Assembly: GCA_947173955.1 (NCBI GenBank)
Contig: CAMWHE010000007.1
Location: 1 to 64,000, forward strand
Length of the DNA: 64,000 nucleotides
Source of the DNA: an uncultured Bacteroidales bacterium
GTDB lineage: Bacteria > Bacteroidota > Bacteroidia > Bacteroidales > Muribaculaceae
Reading direction: 5' to 3'
Positions 43,656 through 50,322 of the stretch are shown here, one piece after another. A program made the translations under genes and the position numbers. The notes beneath the pieces are model-generated. The model had not been told where the DNA came from, ran no database searches, and saw nothing but the letters and a program-made list of their open reading frames with translations. Every line of letters starts with the position of its first letter. Position 1 is the first letter of the stretch.

Positions 43656-44021
43656 ATGCAACGCCTCAAAGCCCTTATTACCATCGCATTCTGTCTGCTC
43701 GCCGCGTCTTATGCGAAAGCCGAGAGCAGCTACGATATTGCCGGAATATATGAGATATCAGAACCGCCATCCGGCACCAAAGCTATCGGAAGATTCAGCA
43801 AAACCGACGATGTGGAATATATCCTGACACCCACCCGTGTCGATACCGGCAAATACGTCGTCGAAGTCAAGAAGATCGGCGACAACCTCTACCGCATACT
43901 GCGCACCGACATCTGCATCGAGACACGATACTGCCACGAATGGGCCTCCTACTCCGAAGAAGTAGTCATCATTATCGAGTCAAATTTCGGCTACACCAAA
44001 GGCAAGATCATCTTCGACTAA
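43656..44021 (+). CDS. Small secreted hypothetical protein
   Basis: A 121-residue protein with a signal peptide (MQRLKALITIAFCLLAASYAKA) and a small beta-rich body (DVEYILTPTRVDTGKYVVEVKKIGDNLYRIL) with two cysteines (CIETRYC). Not recognised. The ATG at 43656 gives a clean signal peptide; the longer frame from 43524 does not. The stop overlaps the convergent stop of the second HxlR gene by 3 bp. Confidence 0.68.
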   Translation: MQRLKALITIAFCLLAASYAKAESSYDIAGIYEISEPPSGTKAIGRFSKTDDVEYILTPTRVDTGKYVVEVKKIGDNLYRILRTDICIETRYCHEWASYSEEVVIIIESNFGYTKGKIIFD

Positions 44022-44383
44022 CCCTTTGTATCAGGTAGGGTCAGGGAGGGGAAGTTGGCGAGAGCCCAGGCGAGAAGGCCATGGATGTGGGGCATAAGGC
44101 TTTGGCCGAGGGAAGTGAGCGAGTATTCGACGCGCGGAGGTATCTCGGCGTAGACCGTACGCGATATCAGGGCGTCGCTCTCAAGATTTCTCAGGGTCTG
44201 CGCCAATACTTTGGGCGAGATGTCGGGAATGGCTTTTGACAGTTCGCTGAATCTGGTTGTCTCGTTCTCGGCAAGGACACACAGGACGAGCATTGACCAT
44301 TTGCCGGAGAAGCGTGCGATTACGTTGCGCACCGGGCATGAGCCGAGGCGTGTGAATTTTTTGAGATTTTCTTTCTGTTCCAA
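44018..44383 (-). CDS. HxlR-family transcriptional regulator 2
   Basis: A 121-residue winged-helix regulator with the HxlR signature GSCPVRNVIARFSGKWSMLVLCVL (Cys16 conserved), the recognition region FSELSKAIPDISPKVLAQTLRNLESDALI, and the wing PPRVEYSLTSLGQSL. It is divergent from a cupin gene, with palindromes in the 150-bp gap. It is not closely related to the first HxlR protein in this window. Its probable target is the cupin operon. Confidence 0.9.
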   Translation of the reverse strand: MEQKENLKKFTRLGSCPVRNVIARFSGKWSMLVLCVLAENETTRFSELSKAIPDISPKVLAQTLRNLESDALISRTVYAEIPPRVEYSLTSLGQSLMPHIHGLLAWALANFPSLTLPDTKG

Positions 44384-44403
44384 TTACTTCATTTTCAACA
44401 TTG

Positions 44404-44489
44404 CTTACCTCCGGGTAAGTGACTGACGGAGAGGTAACATCTTGGAAATATGTGTGATTATATGTAGATTTGCACTATCAAATTGATAG
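44404..44489. promoter_or_regulatory. Palindromic control region between HxlR 2 and the cupin gene
   Basis: CTTACC-tccg-GGTAAG (44404-44419) overlaps a second inverted pair TTACCTCCG/CGGAGaGGTAA (44405-44413 and 44427-44437). TTG (44442-44444), a 20-bp spacer and TAGATTTG (44465-44472) form the cupin promoter, and CTATCAA-A-TTGATAG (44475-44489), a perfect 15-bp palindrome, sits at the expected start of transcription. These are candidate HxlR operators. Confidence 0.6.
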
Positions 44490-44533
44490 CGACTATCGAC
44501 TGCAAAGTTAATCACAATTATATATCTTATCAA

Positions 44534-44944
44534 ATGAACGAAATGAAAATTATGGACAAGGGCGAGAAGTTTGCCCATGTATCGGTCGGCAAGCTCGCCG
44601 GATTTGAAGGCAAGCAGTTTGTAAAGGATGCTACCGGCGCCACTTCGTGTGAGATCTCTTTCGGCTCACTTCCCACAGGGGCAGCTGTGCCGTTCTTCCA
44701 CAGCCACAAGGGCAATGAGGAGAATTACATCATCCTTTCAGGAGCCGGTCGCTTTCAGGTCAACGACGAGGTATTTGATGTTGCCGAGGGATCAGTAGTA
44801 CGTGTCGCCACTAACTGCGACCGCAATCTGAAGTGCACGTCGGCCGAACCGATGGCATATATCTGCATTCAGGCTAAAGAGGGAAGCCTCGAGGGCTACA
44901 CGATGACCGATGCAGAAATCACGGAGCGTGAAAATCTGCTCTGA
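44534..44944 (+). CDS. Cupin-domain protein
   Basis: A 136-residue single-domain cupin. The first cupin motif is PFFHSHKGNEENYIILSGAGRFQVND (metal-binding His, His and Glu visible), and the second VRVATNCDRNLKCTS is degenerate, lacking the second His. The domain could bind a small ligand or metal; activity cannot be inferred. The ATG at 44534 is preferred since the 44483 start would lie within the palindrome at the transcription start. It is divergent from, and probably regulated by, HxlR 2. Confidence 0.82.
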   Translation: MNEMKIMDKGEKFAHVSVGKLAGFEGKQFVKDATGATSCEISFGSLPTGAAVPFFHSHKGNEENYIILSGAGRFQVNDEVFDVAEGSVVRVATNCDRNLKCTSAEPMAYICIQAKEGSLEGYTMTDAEITERENLL

Positions 44945-44974
44945 TATAATCAATAACTCTGATATTATAAGACA

Positions 44975-45006
44975 GATGCCGTCCTATCTCATTTTAGGGC
45001 GGCATC
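44975..45006. terminator. Hairpin between the cupin and acyltransferase genes
   Basis: GATGCCGTCC (44975-44984) pairs with GGGCGGCATC (44997-45006), with one mismatch. It sits between convergent genes and may serve both directions. Confidence 0.6.
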
Positions 45007-45009
45007 GCT

Positions 45010-46062
45010 TTATTCGGGAGTAAATCCCCTGCGGCCTCCTGTGAGAAGCGATGTCAACCGGGGGAAGAGACGGCGGCAGACGAGATAGATCATGAGGGTC
45101 AGCACCACATTGATCAAGAAGATAGAGAAGTAGGCGCCAAAGGCTTTTAAGGAGTTGTCGACCGGAGAGTAGATGTACAGGCTGAATTTGGTGATTACGG
45201 TAGCATAGAGGCCATGGCAGGCGAATATGAAGAATATAGCCTGATTTAAAAATCCGGATTCATTGATTCTCAAAAGGGAGATGTGAGCCGCCATGCTGAT
45301 AAGCCACAGTATGCCGAGAACCGTCCTTACTATTCCTATCAACGGGTCGGAATAAAAAAGGGACACGGTCAGTGATATGGCAAACAGAAGAGTAGTAACG
45401 CCCGGCTTCGTATATAGAGATTCCAATCTGAAATCGTATAACGACACAGTACTGCCCAGGACGAAGTAGAATAGCGGCTGCGACAGCAACCCCGGAAGAT
45501 CAGGAAAAAACAATGGAAGGGCAAGGAATATCAGCGGAGTAAACCGGCGGAAAACCTTGAACAGGAGAGTAAGAATCGGCGTGCACAGCACAATGAGGAT
45601 CAGATCACGGAGAAACCACAGCGGGAAGTCGTATGGGTAAGGCGCGTGAGGCATTTCATAAAATCCCGCCAATACCGTGCCTACCGACTTGAAAAGACCC
45701 TGATATTGCGGAAAGTCAGAGGCCAGAAACGGCAACGTTTTAATCCATACAGCAATCAGACCCAAAAGATTCCAGACTATATAGGGTATGATCAGGCTGC
45801 GCCACCGGCGCTTGAGCTTCTGCAGGAATTCATGTCCGGACGGGAGTCCGCTCCGGAAAAAGAGGTATCCTGATATAAAAAAGAATGCCGGCACACACAG
45901 GCTGATGAGCATCTTCCATATCTTCATGAAGTTGCAGAAGACAGGAAGTGTACTGTCAGCCTGCGGCAGATATAACAGGATATCGGAGTGCACGAAGATG
46001 ACTCCTAATATCAGGGGTAACCGCAAATTGGTCAGCAGTGTGATTAACCTGTTATCGTGCAT
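45010..46062 (-). CDS. Acyltransferase-3 family membrane protein (OafA-like)
   Basis: A 350-residue integral membrane protein with about ten hydrophobic segments. LRLPLILGVIFVHSD near the N-terminus and PAFFFISGYLFFRSG match the acyltransferase-3 family, although the usual RxxAxxxVxxxH is modified to LRLPLILGVIFVH. PHAPYPYDFPLWFLRDLILIVL is the second conserved block. Members transfer acetyl or other acyl groups to exported glycans. No glycan cluster is nearby. Confidence 0.87.
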   Translation of the reverse strand: MHDNRLITLLTNLRLPLILGVIFVHSDILLYLPQADSTLPVFCNFMKIWKMLISLCVPAFFFISGYLFFRSGLPSGHEFLQKLKRRWRSLIIPYIVWNLLGLIAVWIKTLPFLASDFPQYQGLFKSVGTVLAGFYEMPHAPYPYDFPLWFLRDLILIVLCTPILTLLFKVFRRFTPLIFLALPLFFPDLPGLLSQPLFYFVLGSTVSLYDFRLESLYTKPGVTTLLFAISLTVSLFYSDPLIGIVRTVLGILWLISMAAHISLLRINESGFLNQAIFFIFACHGLYATVITKFSLYIYSPVDNSLKAFGAYFSIFLINVVLTLMIYLVCRRLFPRLTSLLTGGRRGFTPE

Positions 46063-46100
46063 GCCGGATAATGACGATTTATAGTAATATGAAATAGGAA

Positions 46101-46133
46101 GCGCCCCGACATGATTTCTTCCGGTCGGGGCGC
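46101..46133 (-). terminator. Terminator of the rplM-rpsI-rpsB-tsf operon
   Basis: GCGCCCCGAC (46101-46110) and GTCGGGGCGC (46124-46133) form a perfect 10-bp stem 30 bp after the tsf stop. On the minus strand a moderately T-rich stretch follows. Confidence 0.7.
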
Positions 46134-46163
46134 CTGTTATAGCTGGTTGTTATGACTAAGCGA

Positions 46164-47156
46164 TTAGTCCTGGTTGAGGTTTACACGCTTGAAGGCAACA
46201 GCTACGAGACCTTTCTTGGTCTGGTCAAGGAACTGACCAACGGTGAGCTTGCTGTCCTGAACGTATTCCTGCTCCATGAGGCAAGATTCCTTGAAGAACT
46301 TGTTGAGACGGCCGTTGGCAATGTTCTGGATCATTGCTTCGGGGAGGTTAGCGGCCTTAGCCTCGGCTGTGGTCTTGATGATTTCGCGACCCTTGGCTGC
46401 GTCTTCTTCTGTGATCCAGCCTTTGGAGATGTTGGATTCGATATGATCTTCGCTGTCAAAGTGGTTGGGGTTGAGGCCGGCTTTCTTAAGAGCGGCTTCA
46501 ACGGCCTTGCGCACCTGCTCCTGCTTGGTCTTCTCGACTGCAACGGCGATTTCCTGGTCGATAGTGGCCTGAGGAACGTCTTCGCGAGCTACGGCAACGG
46601 GGTTCATGGAAGCGATCTGCATGCAGATTTCGCGACCAACCTGGTCGTCGACACCTTCAAGGTTGAAACCTACGATAGCTGCGAGCTTGTTGTTGAAGTG
46701 GTTGTAAGCAGCTGTAGTGGGAGCTTCAACTACTTCGTATGCGCCGATCTCAGTCTTTTCGCCAGTCTTGCCGCTTTCCTCTGTGATGAGGTCGGCTACA
46801 GTGCGTCCGTCGACTGTAAGGGCTTTGAGTTCTTCAGCGTTCTTGACCTTATTGGCCATAGCGAGATCCATAAGCTGGTTGGCGAGAGCCACGAAACCGG
46901 CGTTCTTGGCAACGAAGTCTGTTTCGCAATTGAGGGCAAGGATAGCTGCGTATTTGCCGTCGGTACGGGCGATCACGCAACCTTCGGCTGCCTGACGGTC
47001 TTCGCGCTTGGCGGCTACTGCCTGACCCTTCTTACGAAGGATTTCTACAGCTGCCTCGATGTCGCCATCGGTCTCGGCGAGGGCTTTTTTGCAATCCATC
47101 AAGCCGGCGCTGGTAAGGTTGCGCAGCTTGGTGATTTCAGCCATTGTTACTGCCAT
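46164..47156 (-). CDS. tsf: Translation elongation factor Ts
   Basis: A 330-residue nucleotide-exchange factor for EF-Tu. The N-terminal UBA-like domain [40 protein letters not shown] is canonical, and [12 protein letters not shown] is the EF-Tu-contacting motif; the dimerisation domain follows ([16 protein letters not shown]). A long antisense frame (46152-47174) is a shadow. It is the last gene of the ribosomal operon, 54 bp after rpsB. A start at MAEIT five residues in is also possible. Confidence 0.96.
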   Translation of the reverse strand: MAVTMAEITKLRNLTSAGLMDCKKALAETDGDIEAAVEILRKKGQAVAAKREDRQAAEGCVIARTDGKYAAILALNCETDFVAKNAGFVALANQLMDLAMANKVKNAEELKALTVDGRTVADLITEESGKTGEKTEIGAYEVVEAPTTAAYNHFNNKLAAIVGFNLEGVDDQVGREICMQIASMNPVAVAREDVPQATIDQEIAVAVEKTKQEQVRKAVEAALKKAGLNPNHFDSEDHIESNISKGWITEEDAAKGREIIKTTAEAKAANLPEAMIQNIANGRLNKFFKESCLMEQEYVQDSKLTVGQFLDQTKKGLVAVAFKRVNLNQD

Positions 47157-47210
47157 AATAGGGTAGTGTTTTGATGGTTAATAATTGGAAAGGTAAGAAG
47201 TTGCAGCAAA

Positions 47211-48041
47211 TTATTCAGCAGCTTCTTCGGCAGCGGGAGCTTCTTCGGCAGCAGGGGCTGCTTCCTCAGCTTTGCGGCTCACACGGCGACGTTCGCGCTT
47301 GGGAGCTGCGGGTGCTGCTTCTTCAGCTTCGGCGTTGGCGTCAGCTTTCTCTGCCTTGCGCTCTTCGAGACCTTCGGCCATTGCGGTGCAGACGGTGTCG
47401 AGGATGAGCTCGATTGACTTGGATGCGTCGTCGTTGGCGGGGATCACGAAGTCGATGTTGTTGGGGTCAGAGTTGGTATCTACCATAGCGAATACGGGGA
47501 TACCGAGACGGTTGGCTTCAGCTACGGCGATGCGCTCTTTGAGCACGTCGACTACGAAGAGAGCTGAGGGAAGACGGTTGAGGTCGGCGATAGAGCCGAG
47601 GGTCTTCTCAAGCTTTGCGCGCTGACGTGTGATCTGGAGCTTTTCGCGCTTTGAGAGGTTGTCGAATGTGCCATCCTTCGTCATCTTGTCGATGGAAGCC
47701 ATTTTCTTAACGGCCTTGCGGATGGTGGGGAAGTTGGTGAGCATACCGCCGGGCCAGCGCTCGATAACGTAGGGCATACCTACGCTCTGTGCTTTGTCGG
47801 CGACTACTTGTTTGGCCTGTTTTTTGGTGGCAACAAAGAGAACTTTCTTGCCGGATTTAGCGATGCTTTTCAGGGCAGCGGCAGCTTCGTCGAGCTTAGC
47901 GGCTGTCTTGTAAAGGTCGATGATGTGGATACCGTTGCGCTCCATGAAGATGTAGGGCGCCATAGCAGGATTCCATTTCCGCTTGAGGTGGCCGAAATGG
48001 CAAGATGCTTCGAGAAGTTGGTCAAATGTAGGTGTTGACAT
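47211..48041 (-). CDS. rpsB: 30S ribosomal protein S2
   Basis: A 276-residue S2. FDQLLEASCHFGHLKRKWNPAMAPYIFMERNGIHIIDL and RWPGGMLTNFPTIRKAVKKM are canonical, as is PSALFVVDVLKERIAVAEANRLGIPVFAMVDTNSDP. The C-terminal 45 residues form an Ala/Glu-rich tail with a basic RERRRVSRK patch, a lineage-specific extension. The start at 48041 gives the family's N-terminus; the frame from 48107 adds 22 unrelated residues. The gap to rpsI upstream is 143 bp, long for this operon. Confidence 0.95.
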   Translation of the reverse strand: MSTPTFDQLLEASCHFGHLKRKWNPAMAPYIFMERNGIHIIDLYKTAAKLDEAAAALKSIAKSGKKVLFVATKKQAKQVVADKAQSVGMPYVIERWPGGMLTNFPTIRKAVKKMASIDKMTKDGTFDNLSKREKLQITRQRAKLEKTLGSIADLNRLPSALFVVDVLKERIAVAEANRLGIPVFAMVDTNSDPNNIDFVIPANDDASKSIELILDTVCTAMAEGLEERKAEKADANAEAEEAAPAAPKRERRRVSRKAEEAAPAAEEAPAAEEAAE

Positions 48042-48184
48042 GATTTTAATGTGTTGTTTACGTTCTGTTGGTGTGTTACAACCCCGAGGTAGGGAACGTG
48101 TTTCCATCGCCGGGATTTAGATACTAAACACTGGGTTGGCCGACTTATGCGGCCGCGGAGAGAGAAATAGGTTGAAAACTCGGA
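48042..48184 (-). promoter_or_regulatory. Long leader before rpsB
   Basis: The 143-bp rpsI-rpsB gap is GC-rich at its rpsI end, with a small hairpin TTTAG-ATA-CTAAA (48116-48128). I see no TAnnTTTG element. It may hold an S2 autoregulatory structure or a processing site; this is inference from its length and content. Confidence 0.35.
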
Positions 48185-48571
48185 TTAACGCTTTGAGAAC
48201 TGGAAGCGTTTGCGTGCCTTGGGCTGACCGGGCTTTTTACGCTCGACAGAGCGGGGGTCGCGGGTCATGAAGCCTTCGGCGCGGAGAGCTGCCTTGTCTT
48301 CGGGGTTGATCTTGACGAGAGCGCGGGCGATAGCGAGGCGAAGAGCTTCGGCCTGGCCTTTGTAGCCGCCACCGTCGAGATTGACATGGATGTCATATTT
48401 TTCAGCGACGTCGAGCTTCGTAAGGGGCTGCTTGACGATGTACTGAAGGATTGACGAGGGGAAATAAACCTCGATAGGACGCTTGTTGATAGTGATTGCG
48501 CCGTTGCCTTCTTTGAGGATTACGCGAGCGATAGCTGCTTTACGACGACCTACTGCATTAACTGTTTCCAT
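48185..48571 (-). CDS. rpsI: 30S ribosomal protein S9
   Basis: A 128-residue S9. NAVGRRKAAIARVILKEGNGAITINKRPIEVYF, the GGGYKGQAEALRLAIARALV block and the C-terminal RKKPGQPKARKRFQFSKR, whose tail reaches the P-site tRNA, are all present. It lies 9 bp after rplM. Confidence 0.97.
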   Translation of the reverse strand: METVNAVGRRKAAIARVILKEGNGAITINKRPIEVYFPSSILQYIVKQPLTKLDVAEKYDIHVNLDGGGYKGQAEALRLAIARALVKINPEDKAALRAEGFMTRDPRSVERKKPGQPKARKRFQFSKR

Positions 48572-48580
48572 TGCTCAAGG

Positions 48581-49060
48581 TTATTTGAAGTTATTGATAT
48601 CGAGAACGACGGGGTTCTGTGCTTCGTGGGGGTGATTGGGTCCGTTGTACACGTGCATGTTCTCAATGATGCGACGGCCGAGACGGTTTTTGGGAAGCAT
48701 ACCTTTCATCACATGGATGAAGAGGGGGTGCATACCGGGCTTGAGGTGCTTGTTGAAAGACTTTTTCATGAGTACCTCAGGGGTAGCAACGCGCTGACCG
48801 CCGGGATAGCCGGTGTAGCTGAGATATTCGTGATCGGTCATCTTTTTGCCGGTAAGCACGACTTTGTCAGCATTGATGATGATAACATTGTCGCCGCACT
48901 CGACGAAGGGAGAGTAGCAAGGCTTGTTCTTGCCACGGAGGATCTTTGCGACTTTAGAGCAAAGACGGCCGAGATGCTGACCGGTGGCGTCGATGAGAAC
49001 CCACTGACGGTCTACGCTCTGGGCGTTGGGGGTGATGGTTTTGTAACTTAGAGTATCCAC
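48581..49060 (-). CDS. rplM: 50S ribosomal protein L13
   Basis: A 159-residue L13, first gene of rplM-rpsI-rpsB-tsf. RQWVLIDATGQHLGRLCSKVAKILRGK, CGDNVIIINADKVVLTGKK and MLPKNRLGRRIIENMHVY are canonical. The start codon is GTG at 49060, giving the family's N-terminus MDTLSYKTITPNAQS. The mRNA leader of about 107 nt is far longer than most in this window. Confidence 0.97.
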   Translation of the reverse strand: MDTLSYKTITPNAQSVDRQWVLIDATGQHLGRLCSKVAKILRGKNKPCYSPFVECGDNVIIINADKVVLTGKKMTDHEYLSYTGYPGGQRVATPEVLMKKSFNKHLKPGMHPLFIHVMKGMLPKNRLGRRIIENMHVYNGPNHPHEAQNPVVLDINNFK

Positions 49061-49168
49061 GTCTAAATAGTTAAAAATAAGTTAATTAATTGCTCACACC
49101 ATCCTCAGCGCCCGGCCAAAGGCGCCGCGTCAGGGAGTGAACGATTCACAATTTTGGATATAATCGGA
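49061..49168 (-). promoter_or_regulatory. Candidate L13 leader
   Basis: The predicted transcript begins near 49168 and reaches the GTG at 49060, about 107 nt. It contains a GC-rich stretch (about 49104-49132) that can form stem-loops, followed by an AT-rich run before the start. L13-binding leader RNAs are known upstream of rplM in several bacterial groups. Whether this matches a known class needs a covariance-model search. Confidence 0.45.
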
Positions 49169-49171
49169 CTG

Positions 49172-49203
49172 CAAAGGTAGTGATTTACATTCTTATATCC
49201 AAA
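49172..49203 (-). promoter_or_regulatory. Promoter of rplM-rpsI-rpsB-tsf
   Basis: Minus-strand TTTG (49203-49200), a 20-bp spacer and TACCTTTG (49179-49172), a close match to the consensus with ideal spacing. Confidence 0.8.
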
Positions 49204-49247
49204 TTTTTTCTCAAAGCGTGTCTTTAATTTATAGAGTGGAGCCAAGC

Positions 49248-50144
49248 TTATGCGTGGCGGGCACGGCTCGTAGTGACGAGCCACACTCCGGAGAAGATCA
49301 ACACTACCGCCACCCCTTTGACGGGGGTAAAGACATCGAGTCCGAGACAGACACCTGTGACGGTAGCTACGACGGGCTGCACATAGTTGTACATGCCGAC
49401 GACCGTAGGACGCAGATTTTTCTGGCCGATCATGATGCCGATATAGGCCAGATATGTGCCGCACATCACGACATAGGCTATTCCAAGCCATTCTGAGAGG
49501 CTTATCGACGTCCATGACGTGGCTGCGAGCCAGCGCATACTGCCGGGGAGGCCGACGGCGGCTGCTGACAGAAACATCCATTTCATCAGCGTCACGAGAG
49601 TGTATTTCTTTATGAAGTTGCGGTAAAGAGTCAGATAGAGCGCATAGCTGAGCTGGGTACACAATACAAGCACATCGCCCAGCGCAGGGTTACTGCCACG
49701 CGCCGCCATCCCTCCGCCGGCGATGAGGATTATTGCTCCCGTGGCTCCCAGAACGATTCCTCCAGCCTTCCTGACCGTGATCGGCTCACGCAGGATGAGC
49801 CACGCCAGCAACATGACCCACATAGGCATCGTAGTTGTCACGAGCGAGGCTTCGCCCGGCGACGTTAGGCTTACACCTATTATAAATGCGCCCTGATTGA
49901 GCAGGATGCCGAGCATCCCGGCACCCATCAGCCGCAGAATATCCATGAACGGCACATGCTCGCGGGGCGTGAAGAGAGATGTGATCCAGAACAGCAATGC
50001 CGCTCCGGCGATTCTGAAATCGACCATGACGGCGGGCAATACCACGCCCGATGCAAATACCATCTTTGCCACCGGCGACATAAGTCCCCACATAGTGTTG
50101 GCGCCCAGCATCGCCAGATGTCCTTTGAGTCTGCTCCTGTCCAT
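49248..50144 (-). CDS. DMT-superfamily (EamA) transporter
   Basis: A 298-residue inner-membrane protein with about ten hydrophobic helices arranged as two EamA repeats. The first starts HLAMLGANTMWGLMSPVAKMV, with GAFIIGVSLTSPGEASLV; the second starts ALYLTLYRNFIKKYTLVTLM and ends VQPVVATVTGVCLGLDVFT. Substrates in this family are metabolites such as amino acids or purines and cannot be predicted. It has its own promoter (TAACTTTG at 50164-50171). Confidence 0.92.
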   Translation of the reverse strand: MDRSRLKGHLAMLGANTMWGLMSPVAKMVFASGVVLPAVMVDFRIAGAALLFWITSLFTPREHVPFMDILRLMGAGMLGILLNQGAFIIGVSLTSPGEASLVTTTMPMWVMLLAWLILREPITVRKAGGIVLGATGAIILIAGGGMAARGSNPALGDVLVLCTQLSYALYLTLYRNFIKKYTLVTLMKWMFLSAAAVGLPGSMRWLAATSWTSISLSEWLGIAYVVMCGTYLAYIGIMIGQKNLRPTVVGMYNYVQPVVATVTGVCLGLDVFTPVKGVAVVLIFSGVWLVTTSRARHA

Positions 50145-50163
50145 CAGTGCGGTTTTAGTCCGG

Positions 50164-50194
50164 CAAAGTTACACCAAAACAATGACTCTCCCAA
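50164..50194 (-). promoter_or_regulatory. Promoter of the EamA transporter gene
   Basis: Minus-strand TTG (50194-50192), a 20-bp spacer and TAACTTTG (50171-50164), 19 bp before the ATG at 50144. Confidence 0.75.
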
Positions 50195-50260
50195 TACCGC
50201 CGGACAATGATTTCATATATCATGTCCCAACCAATCAAATTTATTTATAAATTAAAAACA

Positions 50261-50294
50261 GAGGAGGCGCGGTCGGATTGACGCGCGCCTCCTC
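50261..50294 (-). terminator. Terminator of the C10 protease gene
   Basis: GAGGAGGCGCG (50261-50271) and CGCGCCTCCTC (50284-50294) form a perfect 11-bp stem; on the minus strand the T-rich TGTTTTTAATTT follows. Confidence 0.88.
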
Positions 50295-50322
50295 AGGGGT
50301 GGAAGATTTTAGCTGAACGGGG

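Noticed and set aside
46152-47174. 340-residue frame on the plus strand
   Set aside because: It is exactly antisense to tsf, whose product is certain; the frame exists because of codon bias and reads as a Leu/Val/Phe-rich sequence without family motifs.
49105-49662. 185-residue frame on the minus strand overlapping the EamA gene
   Set aside because: Shares the strand of the transporter but another frame; Arg/His-rich without motifs, and covers the rplM promoter.
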